Assembly (NCBI GenBank): GCA_937873095.1
Contig: CALMVI010000040.1
Coordinates: 1-64,000, forward strand
DNA from: an uncultured Acetobacteraceae bacterium
GTDB taxonomy: Bacteria > Pseudomonadota > Alphaproteobacteria > Acetobacterales > Acetobacteraceae
DNA: 64,000 nt
Direction of reading: 5' to 3'
A program made the translations under genes and the position numbers. The stretch's first letter is position 1. Each line of letters begins with the position of its first letter. Positions 10,809 to 19,723 of the stretch are shown here, one piece after another. The notes beneath the pieces were generated by a model that did no database searches, was not told the origin of the DNA, and saw only the letters and a program-made list of their open reading frames with translations.

Positions 10809-11057
10809 CCGATGCTACTATGCTTCATCACTGTGCTTTCCTGGCGAGCCGCTTCGCAGGGATCGTCGCCAGGCCGGAGCCGTGCGCACGATGCGAAGTC
10901 CTGGCCGAGAGTTCACGCCATCTGGCTGCGGGCCGACCGCCGATCCGTCCGAGCTGGGCGGACACTCCGCAGCTTTCCCGATTCGGGACAACCCGCGGCG
11001 GATAGCGGCCCTCCGGCGCAGCCGGACACCATCCGTGCCGTTTGGCGCAGCGAAACC

Positions 11058-11954
11058 CTACCCGCCTGAGCGGCCGCTGCCAAACGTTTTCTGCCGGGCG
11101 CCCACGCTCGCTACCAGCGCGCGGGGAACGCCCGCCAGATCGTCCTGGATTCCGACATGGGTGAGCCCGGCGCGCCGGGCAAGGGCCGCCACGTCGGCGG
11201 CCTGGCCGGCCCCCAGCTCCAGGATCGCCACCCCCTGCCGGCCGAGCAGCGCGGGCAGCGCGGGCAGCAGCCGGGCGTAGCAATCGAGCCCGGACGGTCC
11301 GCCATCGAGGGCGCCCCGGGGCTCGTGGCCCAGTTCGGGCATCAGCGCGGCGAGGTCGGCCGAGGCGATGTAGGGCGGGTTGCACAGGACGAGGTCGAAC
11401 GGATGGCCGACGGAAGCGGCCCAGTCGCCGACGACGAAGGCCGCCCTGGCCGACAGGCCGCAGGCGCCTGCGTTGCGGGCGGCCAGGCGGGCAGCCGCCG
11501 GCGAGATGTCCACCCCCACCCCGAACGCTCGATGGAACTCGCTGAGTGCGGCCAGCAGCAGGCAGCCCGTGCCGGTGCCGAGGTCGAGTATGGCGCCGAC
11601 CGAGTCGCGGTGCGGGAACGCCGCCAGCGCCGCCTCGACCAGCGTCTCGCTGTCCGGGCGCGGCACCAGCGCGTCCGGCCCGGCCGAGAGGTCCAGCGTC
11701 CAGAAGCCGCGGCGTCCGGTGATGTAGGCCAGCGGCTCGCGCGCCGCCCGGCGAGCGACCAGTGCCGCCAGGGCGCCTGCGTCCAAGGGCAGGTCGCGCG
11801 CGGTCAGCGGTGTGACAGTGAAGCCGAGCAGATGCGAGGCCAGCAGCCTGACTTCCCGGGCAGGCGCTTCCACCCCGCCCGCCTCGAGCCGGCGGCGAGC
11901 CCACGCCAGCGCTTCGCCCAGCGTCGCGGGCGCGCTATCTTCTGGAGGCAGCAT
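11058..11954 (-). CDS. prmC: Peptide chain release factor N5-glutamine methyltransferase
   Basis: ILDLGTGTGCLLLAAL, LVLCNPPYI, REPLAYITGRRGFWTLDL; alternative ATG at 11975. Confidence 0.93.
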   Translation of the reverse strand: MLPPEDSAPATLGEALAWARRRLEAGGVEAPAREVRLLASHLLGFTVTPLTARDLPLDAGALAALVARRAAREPLAYITGRRGFWTLDLSAGPDALVPRPDSETLVEAALAAFPHRDSVGAILDLGTGTGCLLLAALSEFHRAFGVGVDISPAAARLAARNAGACGLSARAAFVVGDWAASVGHPFDLVLCNPPYIASADLAALMPELGHEPRGALDGGPSGLDCYARLLPALPALLGRQGVAILELGAGQAADVAALARRAGLTHVGIQDDLAGVPRALVASVGARQKTFGSGRSGG

Positions 11955-11973
11955 CTGATGCCCGGGATCTTCC

Positions 11974-12411
11974 ATGCGCCTGCCAACCGTCCTCCTGCTC
12001 TGCCTCGCAGCCCTGCCGGCCTCGGCGGCGATGGTCAGCTTCCATGTGACCGACCAGACCGACCCCCTGGAGGTCACCGAGGCCACCACGGTGTTCGTCA
12101 ACGGGCATCTGGTGGCGCATTTCGAGCTGAGCGCCGAGCACCCGTTCGCCGACATCGCCGTCAGCATGCCTGCGGCCGACCGCTACGAATACGCGCTGTG
12201 CGGCCGTATCACCATCCGCGCGCCCGACGGCCACAGCGAGACGCACGTGCTGGACGACGGTGCGTCGATGCCCGACCCGAACGGCCGCCGCCTGGAAGCG
12301 CTGGCGGCGGACGGGTTCACGACGTTCTTCCTGGCCGAGCGGCGGGGGGAGCAGGCGCCGGCGCCGGCGGATCTGCACAAGACGAATGTTTGTAGTGTTC
12401 CGACGTCCTGA
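11974..12411 (+). CDS. Hypothetical secreted protein
   Basis: Signal peptide MRLPTVLLLCLAALPASAA; complete ORF between prmC and prfA. Confidence 0.6.
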   Translation: MRLPTVLLLCLAALPASAAMVSFHVTDQTDPLEVTEATTVFVNGHLVAHFELSAEHPFADIAVSMPAADRYEYALCGRITIRAPDGHSETHVLDDGASMPDPNGRRLEALAADGFTTFFLAERRGEQAPAPADLHKTNVCSVPTS

Positions 12412-12422
12412 GAAAGAAAGGC

Positions 12423-12444
12423 CTGCTTTTTTGAAAAAAAGCAG
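12423..12444. terminator. Stem-loop, divergent member of GTTCTTT hairpin family (R1)
   Basis: ctgctttttt-ga-aaaaaagcag perfect 10-bp stem followed by caaaaaacttttgttcg. Confidence 0.6.
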
Positions 12445-12499
12445 CAAAAAACTTTTGTTCGCTTGCGCGGCACTGAGTTCCAACGCGCGCCCCAACAAT

Positions 12500-12534
12500 C
12501 AAAAGCTTTTTGGTTCTTTTTCTCGAAAAAGAAC
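12500..12534. repeat. GTTCTTT hairpin repeat R2
   Basis: caaaagctttttggttctttttctcgaaaaagaac; 35 bp identical to 22251-22285. Confidence 0.85.
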
Positions 12535-12542
12535 ATCCGTTC

Positions 12543-13604
12543 TTAAGTCTCCGCTGCCAACCTCGCCGCCTGATCCTCCTCCGTCAGCGCGTCGACGAAC
12601 TCGTCGAACTCGCCCTGCATCACGCGGTCGATCTTGTGCGAGGTCAGGTTGATGCGGTGGTCCGAAACCCTCCCCTGAGGAAAGTTATAGGTCCGTATCC
12701 GCTCGCTGCGGTCGCCGGTCCCCACCTGGCTGCGGCGATCGGCCGAGCGGGTGGTGTGCAGGGCCGAACGCTGCGCCTCGTACAGGCGTGACCGCAGGAT
12801 CTTCATCGCCTTGGCGCGGTTCTTGTGCTGGCTGCGCTCCTCCTGCATCGCGACGACGACGCCGGTCGGCAGGTGGGTGATGCGCACCGCACTTTCCGTC
12901 TTGTTCACGTGCTGCCCGCCCGCGCCAGATGCGCGGTAAACGTCGATGCGCAGATCGCTCTCGCTGACCTGCACGTCCACCTCCTCGGCTTCGGGCAGCA
13001 CGGCCACGGTCACCGTGCTGGTGTGGATCCGGCCCTGGGTCTCGGTGGTGGGCACGCGCTGCACGCGGTGCACGCCCGATTCGTATTTCAGCCGCGCGAA
13101 TACGTTGCGGCCGGTGATCTCGGCGATGCCCTCCTTCAGGCCGCCGAGCTCGGTCTCGTTGAACTCAAGCACCTCGAACCGCCAGCCGCGCAGGGCCGCG
13201 TATTTCTGGTAGGCGGCGAAGAGCTCGGCGGCGAACAGGCCCGCCTCGTCGCCCCCCGCGGCTGGACGGATCTCGAGGATGGCGCTGCGCTCGTCCGCCT
13301 CGTCGCGCGGCAGCAGGGCCATCTGGATTTCACGCGCCAGGCCAGGAATGCGCGCGCGCAGCTGCCGCAACTCCTGCTCGGCCATGTCGCGCATCTCCGG
13401 GTCGTCGAGCAGGGTTTCCGCTTCCCGCTCCTCGGCCTGGGCGGCACGCCACTCATCGATCCGGGCGACCAGCGGCTCCAGCTCCGCCAGCTCCTTCGAG
13501 GCGCGCGAGAACGCGTCGCCGGTCAGGCCGCCCGACAGGTCGCTGCGAAGTTCCTCGGCGCGCAAGACGATGCGGTCGAATTTCTGACTGAGGTCGGTGG
13601 ACAT
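12543..13604 (-). CDS. prfA: Peptide chain release factor 1
   Basis: [44 protein letters not shown]. Confidence 0.98.
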   Translation of the reverse strand: MSTDLSQKFDRIVLRAEELRSDLSGGLTGDAFSRASKELAELEPLVARIDEWRAAQAEEREAETLLDDPEMRDMAEQELRQLRARIPGLAREIQMALLPRDEADERSAILEIRPAAGGDEAGLFAAELFAAYQKYAALRGWRFEVLEFNETELGGLKEGIAEITGRNVFARLKYESGVHRVQRVPTTETQGRIHTSTVTVAVLPEAEEVDVQVSESDLRIDVYRASGAGGQHVNKTESAVRITHLPTGVVVAMQEERSQHKNRAKAMKILRSRLYEAQRSALHTTRSADRRSQVGTGDRSERIRTYNFPQGRVSDHRINLTSHKIDRVMQGEFDEFVDALTEEDQAARLAAET

Positions 13605-13606
13605 GA

Positions 13607-14890
13607 TCAGCGCCCCAGGCTCTCCGCCAGCTCAGCGAGCCTGACCTCGGTCTGCGTGCCGGTCACCAGGTCCTTCACCCGGGCGACGCCGCGGGCGAGC
13701 TCGTCATCGCCCAGGATGACGGCGGCGCGCGCGCCGATCCTGTTGGCGCGTTCCAGCCGACGCTTGAAATTGCCGCGATAGGCGACCTCGGACCGCAGCC
13801 CGGCGCGGCGGAGCGCTTGCAGGATGTCGAGCGCGGCAGCCTCGGCGGCCTCCCCCAGCGGGACCACGGCGATCGGCCGGGGGGCGGGCGGCGTGTCGTC
13901 CAGCAGCATCGACAGGCGTTCGATGCCTGCGGCCCAGCCTACCGCGGGCGTCGGCGGGCCGCCCATTTCGGCCACCAGCCCGTCATAGCGTCCGCCGGCC
14001 ATGACCGTGCCCTGCGCGCCGAGGCGCCTGGTGACGAACTCGAAAGCGGTGTGGCTGTAGTAATCGAGGCCGCGCACGATGCGGGGGTTCTCGACGAACG
14101 GCACCCCGAGGCGGCCGAGCTTGTCCTGAACCGCCGCGTAGAAGTCTTTCGATGCGTCCGACAGGCAGGAGCCGATGGTCGGCGCGTCGGCTATGACCTT
14201 GCGGTCGTCCTCGTCCTTGCTGTCCAGTATCCTCAGGGGATTGCTCCCTAGGCGCCTGAGGCTGTCTTCGGACAGCTGGGGCGACCTGTCCTGGAAGTAG
14301 CGGACCAGTTCGGCGCGGTAGATCGTCCGGTCGGCATCGCTGCCGAGCGTGTTCAGCTCCAGCACCACGTCGCCGGCGATGCCGAGCGTGTTCAGGATGT
14401 CCCAGCCGAGTGCCATGATCTCCGCATCGGCCAGCGGCTCGGCGGAACCCACCAGCTCGGCGCCGATCTGGTGGAACTGGCGGTAGCGGCCTTTCTGCGG
14501 CCGCTCGTAGCGGAACATCGGCCCGGCGTAGAACACCTTCTGCGGCAGCGCCTGGGTCAGCCCGTTGGTCACCAGCGCGCGGCAGATGCCGGCGGTGTTT
14601 TCGGGGCGCAGCGTCAGGCTGTCGCCGCCGCGGTCTGCGAAGGTGTACATCTCCTTGGTGACGACGTCGGAGGTGTCGCCCAGCGTGCGGGCGAAGACGC
14701 GCGTGTCCTCGAAGATGGGTGTGGACCACTCATCGAAGCCGTAGAGCGATGCGGTGGCGCGCGACGTGCCGACGACGTGGGCGTGTCGGCGCTGGTCCTC
14801 GCCGATGATGTCCCTGGTGCCGCGAACGGGCTGGAGCGCTTCCAAGTCTGTGGTCCGAAAGGGGAGGCGGCATCTACCACGTCCGGCCAA
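13607..14890 (-). CDS. hisS: Histidyl-tRNA synthetase
   Basis: [49 protein letters not shown]; start uncertain. Confidence 0.96.
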   Translation of the reverse strand: MAGRGRCRLPFRTTDLEALQPVRGTRDIIGEDQRRHAHVVGTSRATASLYGFDEWSTPIFEDTRVFARTLGDTSDVVTKEMYTFADRGGDSLTLRPENTAGICRALVTNGLTQALPQKVFYAGPMFRYERPQKGRYRQFHQIGAELVGSAEPLADAEIMALGWDILNTLGIAGDVVLELNTLGSDADRTIYRAELVRYFQDRSPQLSEDSLRRLGSNPLRILDSKDEDDRKVIADAPTIGSCLSDASKDFYAAVQDKLGRLGVPFVENPRIVRGLDYYSHTAFEFVTRRLGAQGTVMAGGRYDGLVAEMGGPPTPAVGWAAGIERLSMLLDDTPPAPRPIAVVPLGEAAEAAALDILQALRRAGLRSEVAYRGNFKRRLERANRIGARAAVILGDDELARGVARVKDLVTGTQTEVRLAELAESLGR

Positions 14891-14921
14891 CCGCGCCAGC
14901 CCGGCCGTCGCTGAGGTTTCG

Positions 14922-15071
14922 CTAGCGCAGCAGCCCGGGAAACAGGCCGAGCAGGCCGATGGCGATGAGGTACACGGCCACGATCAGGTTCAGCAGCCTG
15001 GGGACGAGCAGGATCAGCACGCCGGCCAGCAGGGAAGCGAGCGGCGTCAGGTAGACGGTGTGAAAGTTCAT
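14922..15071 (-). CDS. DUF3096-like small membrane protein (49 aa, absent from supplied ORF track)
   Basis: Manual translation [49 protein letters not shown]. Confidence 0.75.
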   Translation of the reverse strand: MNFHTVYLTPLASLLAGVLILLVPRLLNLIVAVYLIAIGLLGLFPGLLR

Positions 15072-15126
15072 GGGCGCGGTCTCCTGCTGCGCGGAACGGC
15101 TGGTTAGGGCGGTGCTTGGGCCCGAC

Positions 15127-16866
15127 TCAGGACGGCGGGGAGCGGACCAGGATGGTCCTGACGCGGTCGGCCAGGGCGCCCATGCCGAACGGCTTGGTCA
15201 TCACCTGCATGCCCGGCTCCAGCTGGCCGTTGCCGACCACTGCGTTGTCGGCGTAGCCGGTGATGAACAGCACGCGCAGGTCCGGCCTGGTCAGCCGTGC
15301 CGCGTCGGCCACCTGCCGACCGTTCATGCCGCCGGGCAGGCCGACATCGGTGATCAGCAGGTCGATCCGCGTGCCGGACTGGACCAGGCGCAGGCCGGAC
15401 GCGCCGTCCACCGCCTCCAGCGTGCGGTAGCCGAGCTCGCCCAGCACGTCGGATACCAGCATGCGCACCGTCGGCTCGTCGTCGACCACCAGCACCGTTT
15501 CGTTGTTGACTGCCGCGGCCGGTTCGGGCTCCTGCACGAGCTCGGCCTCCTGCACCGGGGCGACGGTGTGGCGCGGCAGGTAGATGCGCACCGTGGTGCC
15601 ATGCCCGGCCTCGCTGTAGATGCGCGCCTGGCCGCCGGACTGGCGGGCGAAACCGTAGATCATCGACAGGCCGAGCCCGGTGCCGAGCCCGATCGGCTTG
15701 GTGGTGAAGAACGGATCGAACGCACGGGCGGCGACCTCCGGCGGCATGCCGGTGCCGGTGTCGGTCACGCACAGCGCCACGTACTGGCCGGGCGCCATGT
15801 CGCGTTCGCGCGCGCCGCGCTCGTCGAGCCAGACATTGGCGGTTTCCACCGTCAGCCGGCCGCCATCGGGCATCGCGTCGCGGGCGTTGATGCACAGGTT
15901 CAGAAGAGCGTTTTCCAGCTGGTTCGGGTCGCACAACGTCGGCCACAGGCCGACCGCGAGCACCGTCTCCATGGTGATCTGCGGCGTCACGGTGCGGGCG
16001 AGCAGCTCGGCCATGCCGGCGATCAGCCGGTTCATGTCGGTCGCGCGCGGGTCCAGCGTCTGGCGGCGCGAGAACGCCAGCAGGCGGTGGGTCAGGGCGG
16101 CCGCCCGCGCGGCTGCTCCCTGGGCGGCCGTCAGGTAGCGGTCCAGGTCGCCTGTGCGGCCCTCCGCCACCCGCATCTTCAGCATCTCCAGGCTGCCGGT
16201 GATGCCGGTGAGGAGGTTGTTGAAATCGTGCGCCAGTCCGCCCGTCAGCTGGCCCACCGCCTCCATCTTCTGCGACTGGCGCAGCGCGTCCTCGACCCGT
16301 TCACGCTCGGCCTGTTCGGCCAGCAGCCGGTCATGGGCGTGGGCCAGGGCGTGTATGTGGGCTTTCTGCGCCCGCAGGTCGGTCAGCACGCCGCATAGCA
16401 GCACGTCGCCCTCGCGCTGGTGCAGCAGGCTGAGGGAGATTTGCACCGGCAGCATCCCGGCGGCGGTGTGCAGGCTGAACTCGTCCCTGGCGCTTGCGGT
16501 GCGGGCCTCGATCAGCGCCGCCTCGAAGCGTTCGGCGTCGGCCGGCGGCATGAACGGCTGCAGCGCGCGCCCGATCGCGCGCTCCTGCGGGATGCCGAGC
16601 ATCGCCGCCAGGCAGCGGTTGCAGTAGAGCACGGTGCCGTCGCCGGCCAGCGTGACCGCGCCTTCCTGGATCTGCTCGATCAGCACGCGATAGGGGTGGT
16701 CGCTGCTCTCCAGCGTGTAGACGCGGTGGTCGCCCGCCCCGGCCGCCACCACCAGCGCGTCGACCTCGCCGCGGCGGATCGCCTCGAGCGTCTCCTCGCT
16801 CTCCTCCAGCCGCGCCTGCAGCTCGGCGATGCGGGCGAGGTCGGCGTCGCGGCCGGAGCTGCTCAC
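15127..16866 (-). CDS. Hybrid sensor histidine kinase (PAS-HisKA-HATPase-REC), Kai-operon associated
   Basis: GGLAHDFNNLLTGITGSLEML H-box; NLCINARDAMPDGG; GTGLGLSMIYGF; C-terminal VLVVDDEPTVRML receiver. Confidence 0.93.
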   Translation of the reverse strand: MSSSGRDADLARIAELQARLEESEETLEAIRRGEVDALVVAAGAGDHRVYTLESSDHPYRVLIEQIQEGAVTLAGDGTVLYCNRCLAAMLGIPQERAIGRALQPFMPPADAERFEAALIEARTASARDEFSLHTAAGMLPVQISLSLLHQREGDVLLCGVLTDLRAQKAHIHALAHAHDRLLAEQAERERVEDALRQSQKMEAVGQLTGGLAHDFNNLLTGITGSLEMLKMRVAEGRTGDLDRYLTAAQGAAARAAALTHRLLAFSRRQTLDPRATDMNRLIAGMAELLARTVTPQITMETVLAVGLWPTLCDPNQLENALLNLCINARDAMPDGGRLTVETANVWLDERGARERDMAPGQYVALCVTDTGTGMPPEVAARAFDPFFTTKPIGLGTGLGLSMIYGFARQSGGQARIYSEAGHGTTVRIYLPRHTVAPVQEAELVQEPEPAAAVNNETVLVVDDEPTVRMLVSDVLGELGYRTLEAVDGASGLRLVQSGTRIDLLITDVGLPGGMNGRQVADAARLTRPDLRVLFITGYADNAVVGNGQLEPGMQVMTKPFGMGALADRVRTILVRSPPS

Positions 16867-17168
16867 GGCCCGTCCGCGGGCAGGTCGAGGCCGCGCAGCA
16901 CGCGCGCCGTCTGCGACAGGTCGCCGATGATGCGGCGGACCGGCCCTGGCGCCAGCTTCATCAGGGTCGGCGCGGCGACCACCTGGTAGCGCGCGGCAAG
17001 TTCGGGCTGCTGATATATGTCGACTATCTCGAGGTCGTATCGGCTGGGCATCCGCTCGGCGCAGAACCGCCGCAGGTTCTCGATCGCGCGCTGCGACAGG
17101 CCGTTGGTGCCGGCCACGAACAACCGCAGCTGATAAGTGACCGCCGCATCGTCCTGCGTCCCGGTCAA
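16863..17168 (-). CDS. KaiB family protein, divergent paralog
   Basis: [78 protein letters not shown]. Confidence 0.9.
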   Translation of the reverse strand: MTGTQDDAAVTYQLRLFVAGTNGLSQRAIENLRRFCAERMPSRYDLEIVDIYQQPELAARYQVVAAPTLMKLAPGPVRRIIGDLSQTARVLRGLDLPADGP

Positions 17169-17488
17169 GCCGGCCCGGCGGGCGTCTTGGGGCAGATGTC
17201 CAGGCCCACCAGCACCTTCTCCGTGTCGGACAGGTCTCCGATCAGGCGCTTGAGCGGTGCGGGCAGCCGCCGGACGAGAGTGGGGATCGCCAGGATCTGG
17301 TCGCTCGCCGCACGCTGCGGGTTCTGGGCCAGGTCGATCACCTCGACGTCGTAGCGGCCCGCCAGATGCTCCTCGCAGACCCGCTTGAGGTTGGCGATCG
17401 CGGCCAGCGATTTCGCGGTCTGCCCGGCGACGTAGAGGCGCAGGTGATACTGTCCGTCCGCCTCGGCCTCCTGGTCCTGCGGGGTCAT
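17165..17488 (-). CDS. kaiB: KaiB, canonical-like paralog
   Basis: [85 protein letters not shown]. Confidence 0.93.
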   Translation of the reverse strand: MTPQDQEAEADGQYHLRLYVAGQTAKSLAAIANLKRVCEEHLAGRYDVEVIDLAQNPQRAASDQILAIPTLVRRLPAPLKRLIGDLSDTEKVLVGLDICPKTPAGPA

Positions 17489-19224
17489 CCCTGGCTCACG
17501 AAGCTGCGCCGCGCGGCCATGGCGTCGCGGTTCCTGGCGATCGCCGCATCGGTCTCGGCGGCTTCGGCCAGCAGCGCGGCCACCTCCTCCTCCTCCTGCT
17601 CCAGCGTCATCCGCAGCTCCTCGATCTGCCGCTCCACCGCCTGGCGCCGCCGCTGGTGCTCGCGCCGGCGCTGCTCGATCGCGCGGAGCCGCCGCGTTCC
17701 CTCGGCACGCTCCATCGCCTCCTGCGCCTCGCGCGCGGTTCCGGTCAGCACGCCGGCGGGCCCGACATAGGCGCTGGTCAGGACCACGCCGCGGTCGGTG
17801 ATCCTGTACTCGCGCATCTGGTTGGAGTGGTTCATGCCCCTGGACTTGATGATGTAGAGGATGCGGTCGCGCTCCCCGTTGGCTTCCACGTCCAGCAGCT
17901 TGATCCAGGCGTCCATCAGCGAGGAGAGCCCCTGGTCGGTCGCTTCGGCGATCGACCCGTCGGTGCGCAGGCTGGTGAACAGGCCGGTGATGCCGCGCGC
18001 CTTGAGCATGTCCACCATGCGAAGCAGCGTCGCATGCACCTGGACGGCCGGGCCGCGGAAGGCGGAGAGCGGATCGATGACGACGGTCGTCGGGCGGAAC
18101 CGCTCCAGCGCGCGATACATGCGCGCCAGATGCATCTCCAGCCCGAACAGGCTCGGACGGGCCGGCTCGAATTGCAGCAGCCCCTGGTCGGCACGCTGCC
18201 TTAGGTCGATGCCGACCGAACCGGCATTGCGGCAGATCTCGCGCGCGCTCTCCTCCAGGACGAAATACAGGCAGCGCTCGCCGCGTGCGCAGGTCGCCTC
18301 GGCGAAATGGGAGGCCAGCGTGGTCTTGCCGGTCCCCGCGACGCCGGACAGCAGGATGCTCGACCCGCGATAGAACCCGCGATGCTGGAGCATGTCGTCC
18401 AGACCCGAGATGCCGGTGCCGACAACCGTCGAGTCCACGTCGCGCTCCAGGCCGGACGAGGTGATCGGCAGGACGCTGATGCCGAGGTCGTCGATCAGGA
18501 ACGGATACTCGTTGGTGCCGTGCGCCGAGCCGCGATACTTCACCACGCGCAGCCGCCGGGTGGTGATCTGGTCGTCCACCCGGTTGTCGAGCAGGATGAC
18601 GCAGTCCGAGACGTATTCCTCGAGCCCGTGGCGGGTCAGCTGGCCTTCGCCGCGCTCGCCCGTGATGACGGCGGTCAGGTTGCGTTCCTTCAGCCAGCCA
18701 AACAGCCGGCGCAGCTCTGCCCGCAGGATCGAAGGGTCGGTGAAGCCGGAAAACAGGGTCTCGATGGTGTCGAGCACGACGCGCCTGGCGCCTATGCTGT
18801 CGACCGCAAAGCCCAGGCGGACGAACAGTCCTTCGAGGTCGTACTCGCCCGATTCCTCGATTTCGGACCGTTCCACCCGCACGTGGTCGATGGCCAGGCG
18901 GCGCGAGGCGACCAGGCCCTGCAGGTCGTAGCCGAGCGAGGCGACGTTGGCTTCGAGATCCTCGACCCGCTCCTCGAAGCTCATGAACACGCCCGGCTCG
19001 TCGTGCAGCGTCGCCCCGTTGACCAGGAAGGTGGTGGCGAACAGCGTCTTGCCGCAGCCCGCGGCGCCGCAGACCAGGGTGGGCCGGCCGGCCGGCAACC
19101 CGCCCAGCGTGATCTCGTCGAAGCCCAGTATGCCGGTAGGCGCCTTGAGCAGCCCGGCACGGTATGCCTGGGGTGAGCGGTCCTCGGTCATCGGTCGGAG
19201 CAGCACCTTGATTGCCTCCGCCAC
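17485..19224 (-). CDS. kaiC: Circadian clock-type ATPase KaiC (SS-type, C-terminal coiled-coil extension)
   Basis: Two RecA-like domains: [15 protein letters not shown] and [62 protein letters not shown]; Arg/Glu-rich coiled-coil tail. Confidence 0.93.
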   Translation of the reverse strand: MAEAIKVLLRPMTEDRSPQAYRAGLLKAPTGILGFDEITLGGLPAGRPTLVCGAAGCGKTLFATTFLVNGATLHDEPGVFMSFEERVEDLEANVASLGYDLQGLVASRRLAIDHVRVERSEIEESGEYDLEGLFVRLGFAVDSIGARRVVLDTIETLFSGFTDPSILRAELRRLFGWLKERNLTAVITGERGEGQLTRHGLEEYVSDCVILLDNRVDDQITTRRLRVVKYRGSAHGTNEYPFLIDDLGISVLPITSSGLERDVDSTVVGTGISGLDDMLQHRGFYRGSSILLSGVAGTGKTTLASHFAEATCARGERCLYFVLEESAREICRNAGSVGIDLRQRADQGLLQFEPARPSLFGLEMHLARMYRALERFRPTTVVIDPLSAFRGPAVQVHATLLRMVDMLKARGITGLFTSLRTDGSIAEATDQGLSSLMDAWIKLLDVEANGERDRILYIIKSRGMNHSNQMREYRITDRGVVLTSAYVGPAGVLTGTAREAQEAMERAEGTRRLRAIEQRRREHQRRRQAVERQIEELRMTLEQEEEEVAALLAEAAETDAAIARNRDAMAARRSFVSQG

Positions 19225-19377
19225 GTTGTAGAGGTTTCCCTAGGCGGCGCCAGCGCTGCCCGGCGAAAACGCCGATTGTGTCCGAAGACGAGGCATGGTC
19301 TGCTTCGTGGTGCGCTCGACGCGACCGCACCGGATGGAGCACAGGCCGTTGCGGCTGCAGAGCGGGCATCGCACCAC

Positions 19378-19437
19378 ATGAGCGCGCGAGTCATATGAGC
19401 GCGGGCGTCACATGAGCGCGGGCGTCACATGAGCGCA
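19378..19437. repeat. 17-bp imperfect tandem repeat, about 4 units
   Basis: ATG at 19378, 19395, 19412 and 19429; unit (c/t)atgagcgcgggcgtca. Confidence 0.8.
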
Positions 19438-19686
19438 AGCGGGGCCGCGGAGCGGATGGCGGAGCTGGAAAAGCTTATCTCCAGCGTCCGTCACGACGTG
19501 TGCGGCGCGCTGACCCCGGCGCTGATGGTGGCGGACAGCCTGCAGTCGCACGCCGACCCCGCCGTGCAGCGTGCGGGGGCGAAGATCGCCCAGTCGATCA
19601 TGCGGGCGACGACGATGCTGAAAGCCACGCGCGAGGCCGTGCCGCCGATGCGGCACGCGGCGGGGGCGGACCGGCCGGGCGGGTAG
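19429..19686 (+). CDS. Small orphan histidine-kinase DHp-like protein (no ATPase domain)
   Basis: MAELEKLISSVRHDVCGALTPALMVADSLQSHADPAVQRAGAKIAQSIMRATTMLKATRE resembles HisKA H-box helical hairpin. Confidence 0.6.
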   Translation: MSASGAAERMAELEKLISSVRHDVCGALTPALMVADSLQSHADPAVQRAGAKIAQSIMRATTMLKATREAVPPMRHAAGADRPGG

Positions 19687-19723
19687 CGCGTCTGGCGGGA
19701 GGGCTGCATGATGCAGCCGGCCC

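Noticed and set aside
17900-17990. KaiC phosphosites read as A-E (GSIAEATD) instead of S/T
   Set aside because: Re-alignment from the downstream conserved VE/GE/K.RG residues shows the phosphosite pair corresponds to GLSSLMDA, i.e. SS
17165-19369. Single 734-aa ORF spanning kaiC and kaiB
   Set aside because: Only its C-terminal about 107 aa (from ATG at 17488) is real kaiB; the rest is an alternate frame of kaiC
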